From NCBI GenBank assembly GCA_019695575.1, contig JADNSB010000026.1, forward strand, positions 124,001-188,000: a DNA stretch of 64,000 nucleotides, read 5' to 3'. How positions within the stretch are numbered: position 1 is the first letter of the stretch; the number at the start of each line of letters is the position of its first letter. The DNA is from Angomonas ambiguus. Lineage: Eukaryota; Euglenozoa; Kinetoplastea; Trypanosomatida; Trypanosomatidae. Position numbers and translations under genes: made by a program. The notes under the pieces are model-generated. The model ran no database searches and had not been told where the DNA came from. It saw only the letters and a program-made list of their open reading frames with translations. Below are positions 49,501-57,907 of the stretch, piece after piece.

Positions 49501-50829
49501 TTACTCTTGCTTCTCCTCTGGCTCAGGGGAATCCGCCTTCGGTTCCTCCCCTTCTTCTTTCTTATTCTCTTCCTCTTTATTATCCTCTTCGTCTTTATTC
49601 TCTTCTTCTTTTTTATCGTCTTCCTTCCCAAGTTGTTTCTTCCGAAGTGCCTCCTGCGCCTCGAGTGCCTCCTGGGTAGCCTTTTCCTGCCTTTCCAGCT
49701 CCGCGAGCCTCTCCGCCTCCTCCTCTTCCTTTTGTCTCTGGTACTCCTCCTCATCCACAAACTCGTAATTCTCCGCTAACCTTTCCATCACTTTTTGCCG
49801 CTTCTCCTCCATCTCCTTCTCCTCCTTCTCCTTTAATTGCTGTCGGAGCTCCTCCTGCTTCTTGCGCTCCTCCGCGGCCTTCTTCTTCTTTTCTTCGACG
49901 AGCTTCTTTTTCTTCTCTGCTTCTGCGGCGCGCTTGGCTCGCATCTCTTCTACCTTCTTGCGGCGCTCCTCTTCCTCCTTCGCCTTGGCCTCCTCTATTT
50001 TTTTCTTTTCCTCTTCGCGGCGCTTGCGCTCCTCCTCCACTTCCTTCGACTTTGAGGACTTTGCACCGACAGCCTCCTTCTTTTTCTTCTTTGCTTCACG
50101 CAGTTGGCGAACCTGTTCTGCCTTCTGCTTTTCTTCCTCCTCCTTCTGCTTCTGGAGTTCCTCACGTTCTTCTTGTTTTTGCTGGCGGGAAGCAGCTAAA
50201 TTTTCTTCCATTTCCTTCATTTTTGCTTCTTGAGCCCTTCTGTGTGCCTCACGCTCTTCCGCCACGCGTCTCTTGCGCTCCTCCTCTACTTCCTTTTCGT
50301 GTTGTTCCTGCTCCTCCTTCAGCTTCCGGCGCTCCTCTTCTAACTCAGCCTTGCGACGCTTGATTTCCTCCTCGCGCTGCTTCTGAATCTCCTCCTTGCG
50401 CTTCTGAGTCTCTTCACGCTGCTGGCGAGCCTGCTCCGCCTTCTGCTTCTCCTCTTCTTCCTTTTCCTTCGCTAAGCGCTCGCGCTCCTCTTGATCCTCC
50501 TTGGAAAGCTCTCCGCGCTTCTTGATGGTCTCCTCCTTCCGCTTCTCACGAGCCTGCTTCTCTTGTTCCTTGATCTTTGCCGCCCTCTCTCTAGCCGCCC
50601 GTGCCTCTTCCTCTCGCTTGCGTTCTAACTCCTCAGCGAGACGCTTCTCCTCTTCCTTTCGCTGCCGGGCCTTTTCTTCGTTGGCATTATTCTTTTTACT
50701 TTTGCGAACAAGACGTTTGCCAGATGTACGAGCTGGGGAACACTTCTGACTTCCCCTCTGAGGGCTGACCTTCTCGGGGCTGTTGCTCCCCGACAAATTG
50801 GGGTCCACGTGCTTCTGTTCTGTACTCAT
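49501..50829 (-). CDS. Lys/Glu/Arg-rich helical protein, function unknown
   Basis: A 442-residue protein. After a basic Ser/Pro/Lys N-terminus (about 1-45, with KRLVRKSKKNN), nearly the whole protein (about 50-385) is alternating acidic and basic residues with few hydrophobics, for example KRREEEKKKIEEAKAKEEEE. The pattern suits either a long coiled coil or a single stable alpha helix. Imperfect internal repeats of the type KEEEEKQKAEQ-R-QRE occur at least twice (about 127 and 231). Only the segment MERLAENYEFVDEEEYQRQ (about 335-353) has ordinary composition and might be a binding motif. The C-terminus repeats EEENKDEED/KEEENKKEE and is highly acidic. It is similar in style to MAP7/caldesmon-like cytoskeletal proteins, but composition alone gives no orthology. 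Confidence 0.85.
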   Translation of the reverse strand: MSTEQKHVDPNLSGSNSPEKVSPQRGSQKCSPARTSGKRLVRKSKKNNANEEKARQRKEEEKRLAEELERKREEEARAARERAAKIKEQEKQAREKRKEETIKKRGELSKEDQEERERLAKEKEEEEKQKAEQARQQREETQKRKEEIQKQREEEIKRRKAELEEERRKLKEEQEQHEKEVEEERKRRVAEEREAHRRAQEAKMKEMEENLAASRQQKQEEREELQKQKEEEEKQKAEQVRQLREAKKKKKEAVGAKSSKSKEVEEERKRREEEKKKIEEAKAKEEEERRKKVEEMRAKRAAEAEKKKKLVEEKKKKAAEERKKQEELRQQLKEKEEKEMEEKRQKVMERLAENYEFVDEEEYQRQKEEEEAERLAELERQEKATQEALEAQEALRKKQLGKEDDKKEEENKDEEDNKEEENKKEEGEEPKADSPEPEEKQE

Positions 50830-51244
50830 TTAAAAAAAAAAAAGTGAGAAACGTAATAATAAAAAAAAGTTTCTTTTTTTTTTTCTGTTTAAATGTATAA
50901 ATGTGAAAGTGAGTTTACAGTAATCAAAAAAAGGAAGAGAAAAAAAAAATCAGCCAAAAGTGCGACGTGAAACGATAAAATAAGAAAAAAAAAAACTTAT
51001 TTGTATGAGTTGCTAAAAAACCGTGTTCGGTTTGAATAACTAGAAAATAAATATAAAAGCAAAAAATCCTTCAGTGTGTGAAAAATAAAAAGGAGAGAGA
51101 GAGAGAAGGAAAAAAAAATGCATAACTGAATGGAAAGCAACTAGAAAAACTCTTACCAGTGTCACAATCGACCTCCTCCTTTTCTAACTGTCTAATTAAG
51201 ATACTACAAATGAAAATGAAAATAAATCAAAAATGAAAACTCAA
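50830..51244. other. AT-rich spacer
   Basis: No gene seen. It is A-rich, with a GA-rich stretch near 51090-51110. Confidence 0.55.
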
Positions 51245-51418
51245 TTAACGGAGCTTGGTGAAACCAATGTTGTTCGCATTTTCACGGAAGCACTGACGGC
51301 ACACGTTGAGCTCATACTTGCGGATGATGGCCTTCTGGTTGGAGCAAATCACGCAGTGGCGAGAGCCCTTACCCATACCAATCTTTTGGTGAGAGCGCCA
51401 TTGGTCAAGGTGTCCCAT
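51245..51418 (-). CDS. RPS29: 40S ribosomal protein S29 (uS14)
   Basis: A 57-residue protein, read from the minus strand with ATG at 51418 and TAA at 51245-51247. It begins MGHLDQWRSHQKIGMGKGSR and ends NIGFTKLR. The four zinc-binding cysteines are present as CVIC and CRQC, separated by the conserved basic stretch NQKAIIRKYELNV. Length and sequence match eukaryotic RPS29 almost throughout; it sits in the head of the small ribosomal subunit. It is too short for usual gene-finding cutoffs and could easily be missed, especially since a longer meaningless frame covers it on the other strand. Confidence 0.97.
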   Translation of the reverse strand: MGHLDQWRSHQKIGMGKGSRHCVICSNQKAIIRKYELNVCRQCFRENANNIGFTKLR

Positions 51419-51740
51419 GATGAAATAAGTAGTTAAAGGGTTTTCCTATTTAGTTTTAGAAAAGATTATAAAATGAGAAATGAAGAGAAAGGCGGATAAA
51501 GTTAAAAGTAAACAGCAACAACCTTTTACAAAGTTCTTTTTTTTTTTTCACGTTTAACACAATAATAAACAATTATTTAAAAAAAAAATAGTAAAATAAC
51601 GTGTATAAGAAAGTCATATAATGATATCTATTCGAGTGTAGAACACACTTTTTCAACCGCTCACCACTAATGTATATAATTGACGCGATATCGTAGACGA
51701 TACGTATATACTACAGAGGCCCTTTTTATTATTATGATTA
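51419..51740. other. AT-rich spacer
   Basis: No gene seen between RPS29 and the glucosidase stop codon. Confidence 0.55.
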
Positions 51741-54512
51741 TTAAGAAAAGTCGTCCAGTAATCCGAGAAACAGAGCTCTGGTTCCAATGTAGGTCTTGCT
51801 GCCCTCCCCCCTGCCATCCAGGGGATTGAAATACTCCCACCACCGCGATCCACCGCGTATCGTGCTGGCCACCATCGTATGCAGCTCCTCGTACATCCTC
51901 CGCGCCTCCTCCAGCTGCTCTTCTCTCCAGTACACAGTCTGCAAAGAGTAGACAAAGAGGAGATTAACCGAGGGCCAGACATACCCTGCGAAAAGATTGT
52001 CGTGCCGAATGCCACTCTCCCTCGCCAGGCGGACGGAATCAAACGACATGGCCATCAGTCCATAAGGCGACCACAACTCCTCACGTGCCAGGTGAAGGGT
52101 AGCCTGGACCTTTTCCGTGTCTCGCACCACCCCCGTCAGTACCGGGAATAAGTTGACATAGCCAGTGTACGGCGAGAAGGCCCTAGAGGCGCAGCCAATC
52201 CGATCGGCATACCGTCCCTGTGCAGCATCCCAGTGAACTGCATTGAGGTGCGCCTCCCAGTCAATCGTAACAGACTGTGGTACCCCTAAGTGAGACTCAA
52301 TCTGAGAAATAACAGAGCTCAGCAGCGCTACCCACGAGAATAAATCCACGTGGGCCTCTAGTTGATGTTCGCCAGGGCACACAGGGCGGACGTAGTCGTC
52401 CATTCCACTAGCGGGGATACGATACTCAGTGCGGGAGCGCCAGCGGTAGAGCAATAAATCCTCCGGTCGAACAGTAGGGCGGGTGGGCCACTCTTCCAGA
52501 GACTTGCGGCTCTCGCAGTGTCGTGCGGTCTCCAGGTCAGCTCCACCACACTGAGTGGAGTGCCACCAGCTGCGCCACCGCCGCAGTGCGGGGAGTAAAT
52601 TCTTCAAAAACTCGTTATCCGATTCCGTCTCTCGTTTAATGTACTCGGGGCGATTGCGCGCCTTCTTTTTACTCTTTGACTTGGCCGTACGCTCTGCTTT
52701 CCGCTGCATCTCACGCAGTAGCTCCTGTAGCGAAAACAGCAAAGTGGGCTGCGAGCCCCACGTCGGGTGTTCGTAGCGTAACTCGAGAGCGGTAAGAGAG
52801 CGAACAGAATCGCTGAAGGTGGCAAGCGATGGGATGAACCCCGTAACGGGGTCCTGTGTGTCTAACAGCCAGCCCCCCACCCAGTGCTTCACCATCTCCT
52901 TATTCCAGCGGACGAGGAAGATGGACTGCAGGCCGGCGAGGTATTGCTGTCCAAAGGGTTCATCGGTCCTGGACCCCACCGGCGCCGGAGCTCTGGCGAT
53001 ATAGGACGAAACCTCCACGGTAGGGTGCCGGACCTCCTCCGCGGTTTCGTCCCAGATACGATCAATCGACTTTGTGTAGTGCTTGTAGCGTCCGCTGCCG
53101 TAATACAGTGAACCAAACGCCTCACTCAACACACTCGAAGCGGTCAGTTTCATCAAGGAGGCAGATACATTAAAGTGGTTCACCCAAGGGCGGAATATCT
53201 TGTCCACGTGATGGTAGATGGCCTTCTCCCGTCGGCGGAATAAGTTCTTGAGCTGACACGTAGACAGAGCACTGTAGGTGGGGGTCAACAGCCGGGTGGA
53301 TTCATCGCCGTCTTCGTCAAAGGCGGGACTGAAGGACAGCTCAAGGCGAAAACTAGAGTCGTAGCTCTTCTTCATGATGAGCATGTTGTGGGAAGGGTCC
53401 GTCTTCGGCTTTGACCGAAAGTACCCCTTCTTTTTTTCAAAAATGTAGGTGAACGCTTCCGCGGGTAGACGACGCAGGTTCAGTTCAGCATCTTGCAACT
53501 CTCCCACCGGTCTCCCGCCGGTGATTCCCTTACCATGTGTCGCGGCCCTTTCGGAAGCGGTCCCACCAATCGGTTTTTCCATTTTGAGGGAAAACGCCTC
53601 CTCCGCGTCCATGTGGAGTCCGTAAATACCCCACGGAGCAGTCTCCTCAAACGGTTGGTGGTCATCCCGCACACGTAGCTGGAAGGGCTCTTTTTTTCCG
53701 AGGGCGTTGGTAAACATTCCTTGTACCAAAGGACTCCAGTCCCCGTCATTGTCGGTGTCGGGTGGGAGAACTTCAATATCCTCCTCGATGTCCCCTTGCG
53801 CGACGTAGAGCACCAAGGTCAACGGAGTAGGGCTCTCCACCCTACCATGCACCCGCACATGCCAGGCGTTCCCCGAGGGACTTTTTAAAAACTCAAATTC
53901 AATAGAAGCCTTATTCCCGGGATCCTCCACCCGTTGACTTCCGTAGTGAATCCCATCATGCGTGACCCACCGTACCGTCATAACTTCCGGGTCTCGTCCA
54001 CGCTTTTGAGCATAGCGAGAAGCCCGGACTTTATTGTGCAAGTAGGGGGTCATGTGACGTATAGGATGCAACCCCGCCTCGTCGTACCAGGCGAATCCGA
54101 TCGTGAGCGGCTTATCTGCCATAGATTTCATCGCGAAAATACGGCTAGGCTCGTAGGTGCCCCAGAACACCGTACGGTTGTACGCCTCGGAAGGAAACAG
54201 TGGTGGCTCGTTAAAGTACCTTGCGTACCCTTCCTCCATTCGCGTAACGGTACGGTCCGACCACACCCTATCCGCCAGGCGGCACCGCACGTTTTGAAAA
54301 ATAAAAAACGGTGTATAACGACTCACGATATAAAGTGGAATTCCGAGGACGAGGAAAAGAAAAACAATGTAGGTGAGAATACCTTTCTTTTTGAGTCGGT
54401 TCACTACCACTCGTTCATAATGTTTCCTCTCTTCAGGGGTTTCGCCCATCTCCATCACTGCATCCCCACTCTGCTTTGACTTTCGCTGAATGATGGCGGA
54501 TCTGTCTCTCAT
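51741..54512 (-). CDS. GCS1: mannosyl-oligosaccharide glucosidase (glucosidase I, GH63)
   Basis: A 923-residue type II membrane protein. A cytosolic N-tail is followed by one membrane anchor at about 44-63 (ILTYIVFLFLVLGIPLYIVS), then a lumenal enzyme. The N-domain begins with NRTVFWGTYEPSRIFAMKS (human LLWGPYRPHVYLGMK), and EAFGSLYYGSGRY follows mid-protein. The catalytic (alpha/alpha)6 barrel contains PASGMDDYVRP near 700 and LEAHVDLFSWVALL shortly after, matching SGLDDYPR and ERHLDLRCW, the acid/base region of GH63. LWSPYGLMAMS and FAGYVWPSVNLL (human SPYGLRSLS, WRGAVWLNVNYL) complete the signature. The enzyme trims the outermost glucose from Glc3Man9GlcNAc2 in the ER. A Lys/Arg-rich insert lies near 620-640. 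Confidence 0.92.
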   Translation of the reverse strand: MRDRSAIIQRKSKQSGDAVMEMGETPEERKHYERVVVNRLKKKGILTYIVFLFLVLGIPLYIVSRYTPFFIFQNVRCRLADRVWSDRTVTRMEEGYARYFNEPPLFPSEAYNRTVFWGTYEPSRIFAMKSMADKPLTIGFAWYDEAGLHPIRHMTPYLHNKVRASRYAQKRGRDPEVMTVRWVTHDGIHYGSQRVEDPGNKASIEFEFLKSPSGNAWHVRVHGRVESPTPLTLVLYVAQGDIEEDIEVLPPDTDNDGDWSPLVQGMFTNALGKKEPFQLRVRDDHQPFEETAPWGIYGLHMDAEEAFSLKMEKPIGGTASERAATHGKGITGGRPVGELQDAELNLRRLPAEAFTYIFEKKKGYFRSKPKTDPSHNMLIMKKSYDSSFRLELSFSPAFDEDGDESTRLLTPTYSALSTCQLKNLFRRREKAIYHHVDKIFRPWVNHFNVSASLMKLTASSVLSEAFGSLYYGSGRYKHYTKSIDRIWDETAEEVRHPTVEVSSYIARAPAPVGSRTDEPFGQQYLAGLQSIFLVRWNKEMVKHWVGGWLLDTQDPVTGFIPSLATFSDSVRSLTALELRYEHPTWGSQPTLLFSLQELLREMQRKAERTAKSKSKKKARNRPEYIKRETESDNEFLKNLLPALRRWRSWWHSTQCGGADLETARHCESRKSLEEWPTRPTVRPEDLLLYRWRSRTEYRIPASGMDDYVRPVCPGEHQLEAHVDLFSWVALLSSVISQIESHLGVPQSVTIDWEAHLNAVHWDAAQGRYADRIGCASRAFSPYTGYVNLFPVLTGVVRDTEKVQATLHLAREELWSPYGLMAMSFDSVRLARESGIRHDNLFAGYVWPSVNLLFVYSLQTVYWREEQLEEARRMYEELHTMVASTIRGGSRWWEYFNPLDGRGEGSKTYIGTRALFLGLLDDFS

Positions 54513-54716
54513 CTAAATAGTGTATTACTCGTAGAGTTCAGATAGCTGTCGATAAGTGTATTATTATTGTTGTTTTAGAGAAAGAGAAACAGAAAAGGGA
54601 AAAACAGACAGTTATGAGGTGTCACGACAAAATCAATGCTAAGCCAATATGACTGAAATTTAAAAAAAAAAATACAATACGGCTTCTGATATGATACAAA
54701 TCTAAAAACGCAAAGA

Positions 54717-56474
54717 TCATTTTGCAGGGCTCAAGAGAGGCCGGATACTGCGCGTGCTAGTGCTCGGTGATTGGGGTCGACGCCAGGAAGATGGGATTTC
54801 CACCTCCTTCGGACTACTCTTCCGAGGAGAGCGCAGCTGTCGGATAGGACTGCGCCCTGGAATAGGACCACGCGGTGACGGACTATCCAGCGCGCTCGTG
54901 GTAACTCGTTGACGTTCAGGGGTGCGCCAGATGGAGCTGCGGTGGGGCTCTTTATACGGGAAGGTGACATCATCGCTTTCCTCTTGGACAGGCTTGCGTT
55001 GGGGAAGTGTCGGTCGATGGGGCGGCGGAGGGCGCCCTGCTCTGTGGTCCGCAGGGAGGCTACCGTCCTGAAGTCCGCGCCCTTGATGAGGCGAGGGTCT
55101 TCTTCTTCTCGTCCGATCTGACGCGGTAAAGGTGTTGGAATCACTAAAGGCACTGTCATTTGTGGAGCGTATGTCTGGCTGCCGAGTGGCCTCTACGTTT
55201 CCTTTAGAACCGTTCATGACGCTGCTATTCCCTCGGGAAGTGGGACAAAGGTAATGCTTTTCCGGTGTTCCATCCACAAACTCTAGCGGTTCGTCTGCTG
55301 GTACGACAGGTGAGGAGGTGGGGTAGGTTTCCAGTGCCTCGCCGGTCTGGGGATTAGTTTTGAGCGCAAGACGTGTGCTGGTGAGTAAACGAGTGTTTTC
55401 CTCCTCCAGTAGACGCACACGCTGTTCATACTGCTTCGCCGATTCGTAGTGACTCTGCAGTTCGTGAGAAAGCCGTCGGACCAGTTGGTCCTGCTGTCGC
55501 TGGGCACGTACTTTGAGCTCTTGTAACGTGTCCACAAACCCCTTCATTAAGCGCTCCATCTCAGCGCTCATACCAAATGAAGTCAGTCCTATAGAATCCC
55601 TCTCCTGTAGCGATGGTTGTACTAGTACGGTCGGAGAAGCGAGTTGAGTAGTAGCGGACTTTAGTATTTGATGTACCTCCCCAAGGCCTCTGTAAGTTGC
55701 CTTTAATACATCCGATGACCAGTCCAACTCCTCCAGAAGCACCTCCGCCTCCTTGGGCTCCTTGAGGTCCGTCCGGGCGAGCAAAGAGTCCAATAAATCC
55801 ATAGGCGCTGCATTGCTCTGTGGAAGATTCAAGCGAGGCCGAACTGGTTGATCTTCCAACTCTGCTAGGTGGGAGGAGCAGTTATAAATGGAGCGGGTTG
55901 CCTCCCTTATCGCCGTCTGAAGCTCCGTGATAAGTTTGTCAGCCCGTTCAATAAGTAAAAGCACTCCAGTCTTTTCGAACTGAATCTCCGCGGTTCGCTG
56001 ATGCAACGAATTCGACAGTTGCATCATAAGCTGTGTGATGGTGCCGGCGTGCAAGGCTCCGCTCGAAGGGGTACCACCGGTGAACATCTGCTTCCGTCGT
56101 TCGGCCCGCGCTGTGGCGTCCTCCAGGCCCACATCCTCCAGTAGCGTTTCCAAGTTCTCCGCGAGAAAGCGCCTCTCCTCTTGCTGTGTGCGAAGAAGGA
56201 AAAATATTTCAGAAGACTGAGACACTTGACGATCACGAAGAGAAGCCACCAAACGTTCGGCAAGTTGCTCACACCGTTGGCGCAATTCCGTTGTGGAGCC
56301 GCCTTGTTTTTGTTTTCCTAACGCCTTGGTCAGGGTATCTACCTGATGAACCAGCCGAACTCGTTCTTGTTCACCACGCATCAACTGATTCCTTAGCAGA
56401 TCATTCTCCTGCTGAAGTATAAGCAGTTTAGTGGGGTTAGCACTATTTCCTTTGCCCTCCCCCGATTTCTGCAT
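54717..56474 (-). CDS. coiled-coil protein with basic Pro/Ser/Arg-rich tail, function unknown
   Basis: A 585-residue protein that I do not recognise. Residues about 15-60 (LLILQQENDLLRNQLMRGEQER) and 60-380 are mostly alpha-helical with coiled-coil heptads, including KGFVDTLQELKVRAQRQQDQLVRRLSHELQ near 310. The last 180 residues are disordered and basic (DRTRRRRPSPHQGR, SPRGPIPGRSPIRQLRSPRK), with many Ser-Pro sites that would suit cell-cycle kinases. A cytoskeletal or basal-body role would fit this architecture but is not shown. The ATG follows an acceptor AG by 9 nt. Confidence 0.85.
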   Translation of the reverse strand: MQKSGEGKGNSANPTKLLILQQENDLLRNQLMRGEQERVRLVHQVDTLTKALGKQKQGGSTTELRQRCEQLAERLVASLRDRQVSQSSEIFFLLRTQQEERRFLAENLETLLEDVGLEDATARAERRKQMFTGGTPSSGALHAGTITQLMMQLSNSLHQRTAEIQFEKTGVLLLIERADKLITELQTAIREATRSIYNCSSHLAELEDQPVRPRLNLPQSNAAPMDLLDSLLARTDLKEPKEAEVLLEELDWSSDVLKATYRGLGEVHQILKSATTQLASPTVLVQPSLQERDSIGLTSFGMSAEMERLMKGFVDTLQELKVRAQRQQDQLVRRLSHELQSHYESAKQYEQRVRLLEEENTRLLTSTRLALKTNPQTGEALETYPTSSPVVPADEPLEFVDGTPEKHYLCPTSRGNSSVMNGSKGNVEATRQPDIRSTNDSAFSDSNTFTASDRTRRRRPSPHQGRGLQDGSLPADHRAGRPPPPHRPTLPQRKPVQEESDDVTFPYKEPHRSSIWRTPERQRVTTSALDSPSPRGPIPGRSPIRQLRSPRKSSPKEVEIPSSWRRPQSPSTSTRSIRPLLSPAK

Positions 56475-56483
56475 AATGGTGAT

Positions 56484-56485
56484 CT
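56484..56485 (-). promoter_or_regulatory. candidate trans-splice acceptor AG for the coiled-coil gene
   Basis: The minus strand reads AACCTTTTTAG, then ATCACCATT and the ATG at 56474, a 9-nt leader. The pyrimidine tract is short. Confidence 0.4.
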
Positions 56486-56746
56486 AAAAAGGTTCTACAA
56501 TCTATAAACAATGAAATAAAATAAAAATTAAAACTGCGTTCTACGTTTCGTCATACTGAGAATAAAGAGAAAAGACATGGAGGAACGACATGTAGGGCTA
56601 GAATGAAATGTAATAGGAACACTGAATATATATATATCGATATACGTATAAATATGTATATACTCGAAGTCACTACGCTCCACTAATCTGTGTGTTCATT
56701 ATGTGTTAAAAGAAAAAAGAAAGAAATAAAAGAGTTGGTTTGTGTT

Positions 56747-57577
56747 TCAGAAACTATCCGGTTTCTTATACCTATCCACCCACGCTTTGCTTAGTGAATC
56801 AAAGGAGTCCTTTGTTTGTTTCACAGCGGCAGTGTTGTCGGCATCGGCGAACATCACCCGACCCAACCACGGCTTGTTCTCTGGAATAAGTTGGTTATCT
56901 ACTCCACGAATCACAAAATCAAGCGCCTTTTCAGAAATCTCCTTACGACCACTGGCCTCAAACTCCTCATTGTACCGTTGCGCCCATCCCTCCTCCTCTA
57001 ACCTCTGTAAAGAGTAGAGCATGGCGTGGTAGGTCTCCACATTCATCGCCACGTGGGACTTGCGCAGGGCGTAGAATATACCCAGCGCCTCCGGGAATGA
57101 TGAAGCGCGGGCAAACAAGTGCTGCACCGTGCGAATGGACAAGGGACGTCCTTGGCGAGACGCCAGCAGCAACACCTGTTCCAGCTGGGCGGTATTGCCA
57201 GTCTCATGGAGTGGGACGCACAGTAGTAGCAAACGGTCCAACGCGTCTCCTAGCCCCACGCACACATCCTCTTCCCTCGGAGTGGAGTAATCTAACTTGT
57301 ACTTTTCTAAAATGCTCTTGAGACCCTCTACTCGTGCCCCATCCTTCGTGGCATCCGAAGAGGAACGCCAGAGTTCGTAAATCTCTCTACGCGCCTCTGC
57401 AGCACGTTCCATCGTCTGCATACTTCGGGTAGTGGTCTCCGGCTCCCCCAGGGTCTCCTCCTTCGCAGACGGCGTCTCCCTATTCACGCTTTCCTCCTCA
57501 CTACCAGAAGACTGCCAGCGGACAGAGGAGAGTGAACCCACAGCGGCACTAACGAAGAAAGGAGTATAGCGACGCAT
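56747..57577 (-). CDS. putative mitochondrial helical-repeat (PPR-like) protein
   Basis: A 276-residue protein from the ATG at 57577 (MRRYTPFFVSAAVGSLSSVRWQSS), which gives a good mitochondrial presequence; a longer frame would need a GTG start and a poly-hydrophobic lead coded by T-rich UTR. Residues about 80-230 form paired helices of PPR or TPR spacing, such as LGDALDRLLLLCVPLHETGN, then RTVQHLFARASSFPEALGIFYALRKS, and VETYHAMLYSLQRLEEEGWAQRYNEEFEAS. The HAMLYSLQRLEEEGWAQRYNEEFEASG block has the PPR-like pattern (Tyr-x-x-Ml-x-L). Such proteins act in mitochondrial RNA handling and in euglenozoan mitoribosomes. No closer assignment is possible. Confidence 0.82.
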   Translation of the reverse strand: MRRYTPFFVSAAVGSLSSVRWQSSGSEEESVNRETPSAKEETLGEPETTTRSMQTMERAAEARREIYELWRSSSDATKDGARVEGLKSILEKYKLDYSTPREEDVCVGLGDALDRLLLLCVPLHETGNTAQLEQVLLLASRQGRPLSIRTVQHLFARASSFPEALGIFYALRKSHVAMNVETYHAMLYSLQRLEEEGWAQRYNEEFEASGRKEISEKALDFVIRGVDNQLIPENKPWLGRVMFADADNTAAVKQTKDSFDSLSKAWVDRYKKPDSF

Positions 57578-57907
57578 TAGTGCTATAAATGGTTGAACTG
57601 AATTTACTAATACTAGTGGAGGAAAAAACAAAAAGACAAAAAAAGGGGGAAACAGAATTACGAACACTTCTCATTCAGTAGGACTCCTCCTGAACAGTTC
57701 AACTGTTCTCCGAACCAAGGTGAAGAAAAAAAAAAGCGTTTATTTTTTTTTTGGTTTTATTGCATTTCACTTATAGAGTTAAATTATTTTTTAAGTTTTT
57801 TTATTTTTTGTTTGTTTAGAATCTTATTTGTAACGCGATAAAAATCGACAATAAAGGAGGGGAGAAAAAAAAATACTTAAATAGTTATTCAGACTTTTTT
57901 TTTATTT
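57578..57907. other. AT-rich spacer
   Basis: No gene seen. The part next to 57577 reads open in the frame of the helical-repeat gene but lacks an ATG. Confidence 0.55.

Noticed and set aside
57578-57667. N-terminal extension of the helical-repeat protein, resembling a signal anchor
   Set aside because: The extension starts at GTG and its hydrophobic residues come from a T-rich leader; the ATG at 57577 gives a good mitochondrial presequence.
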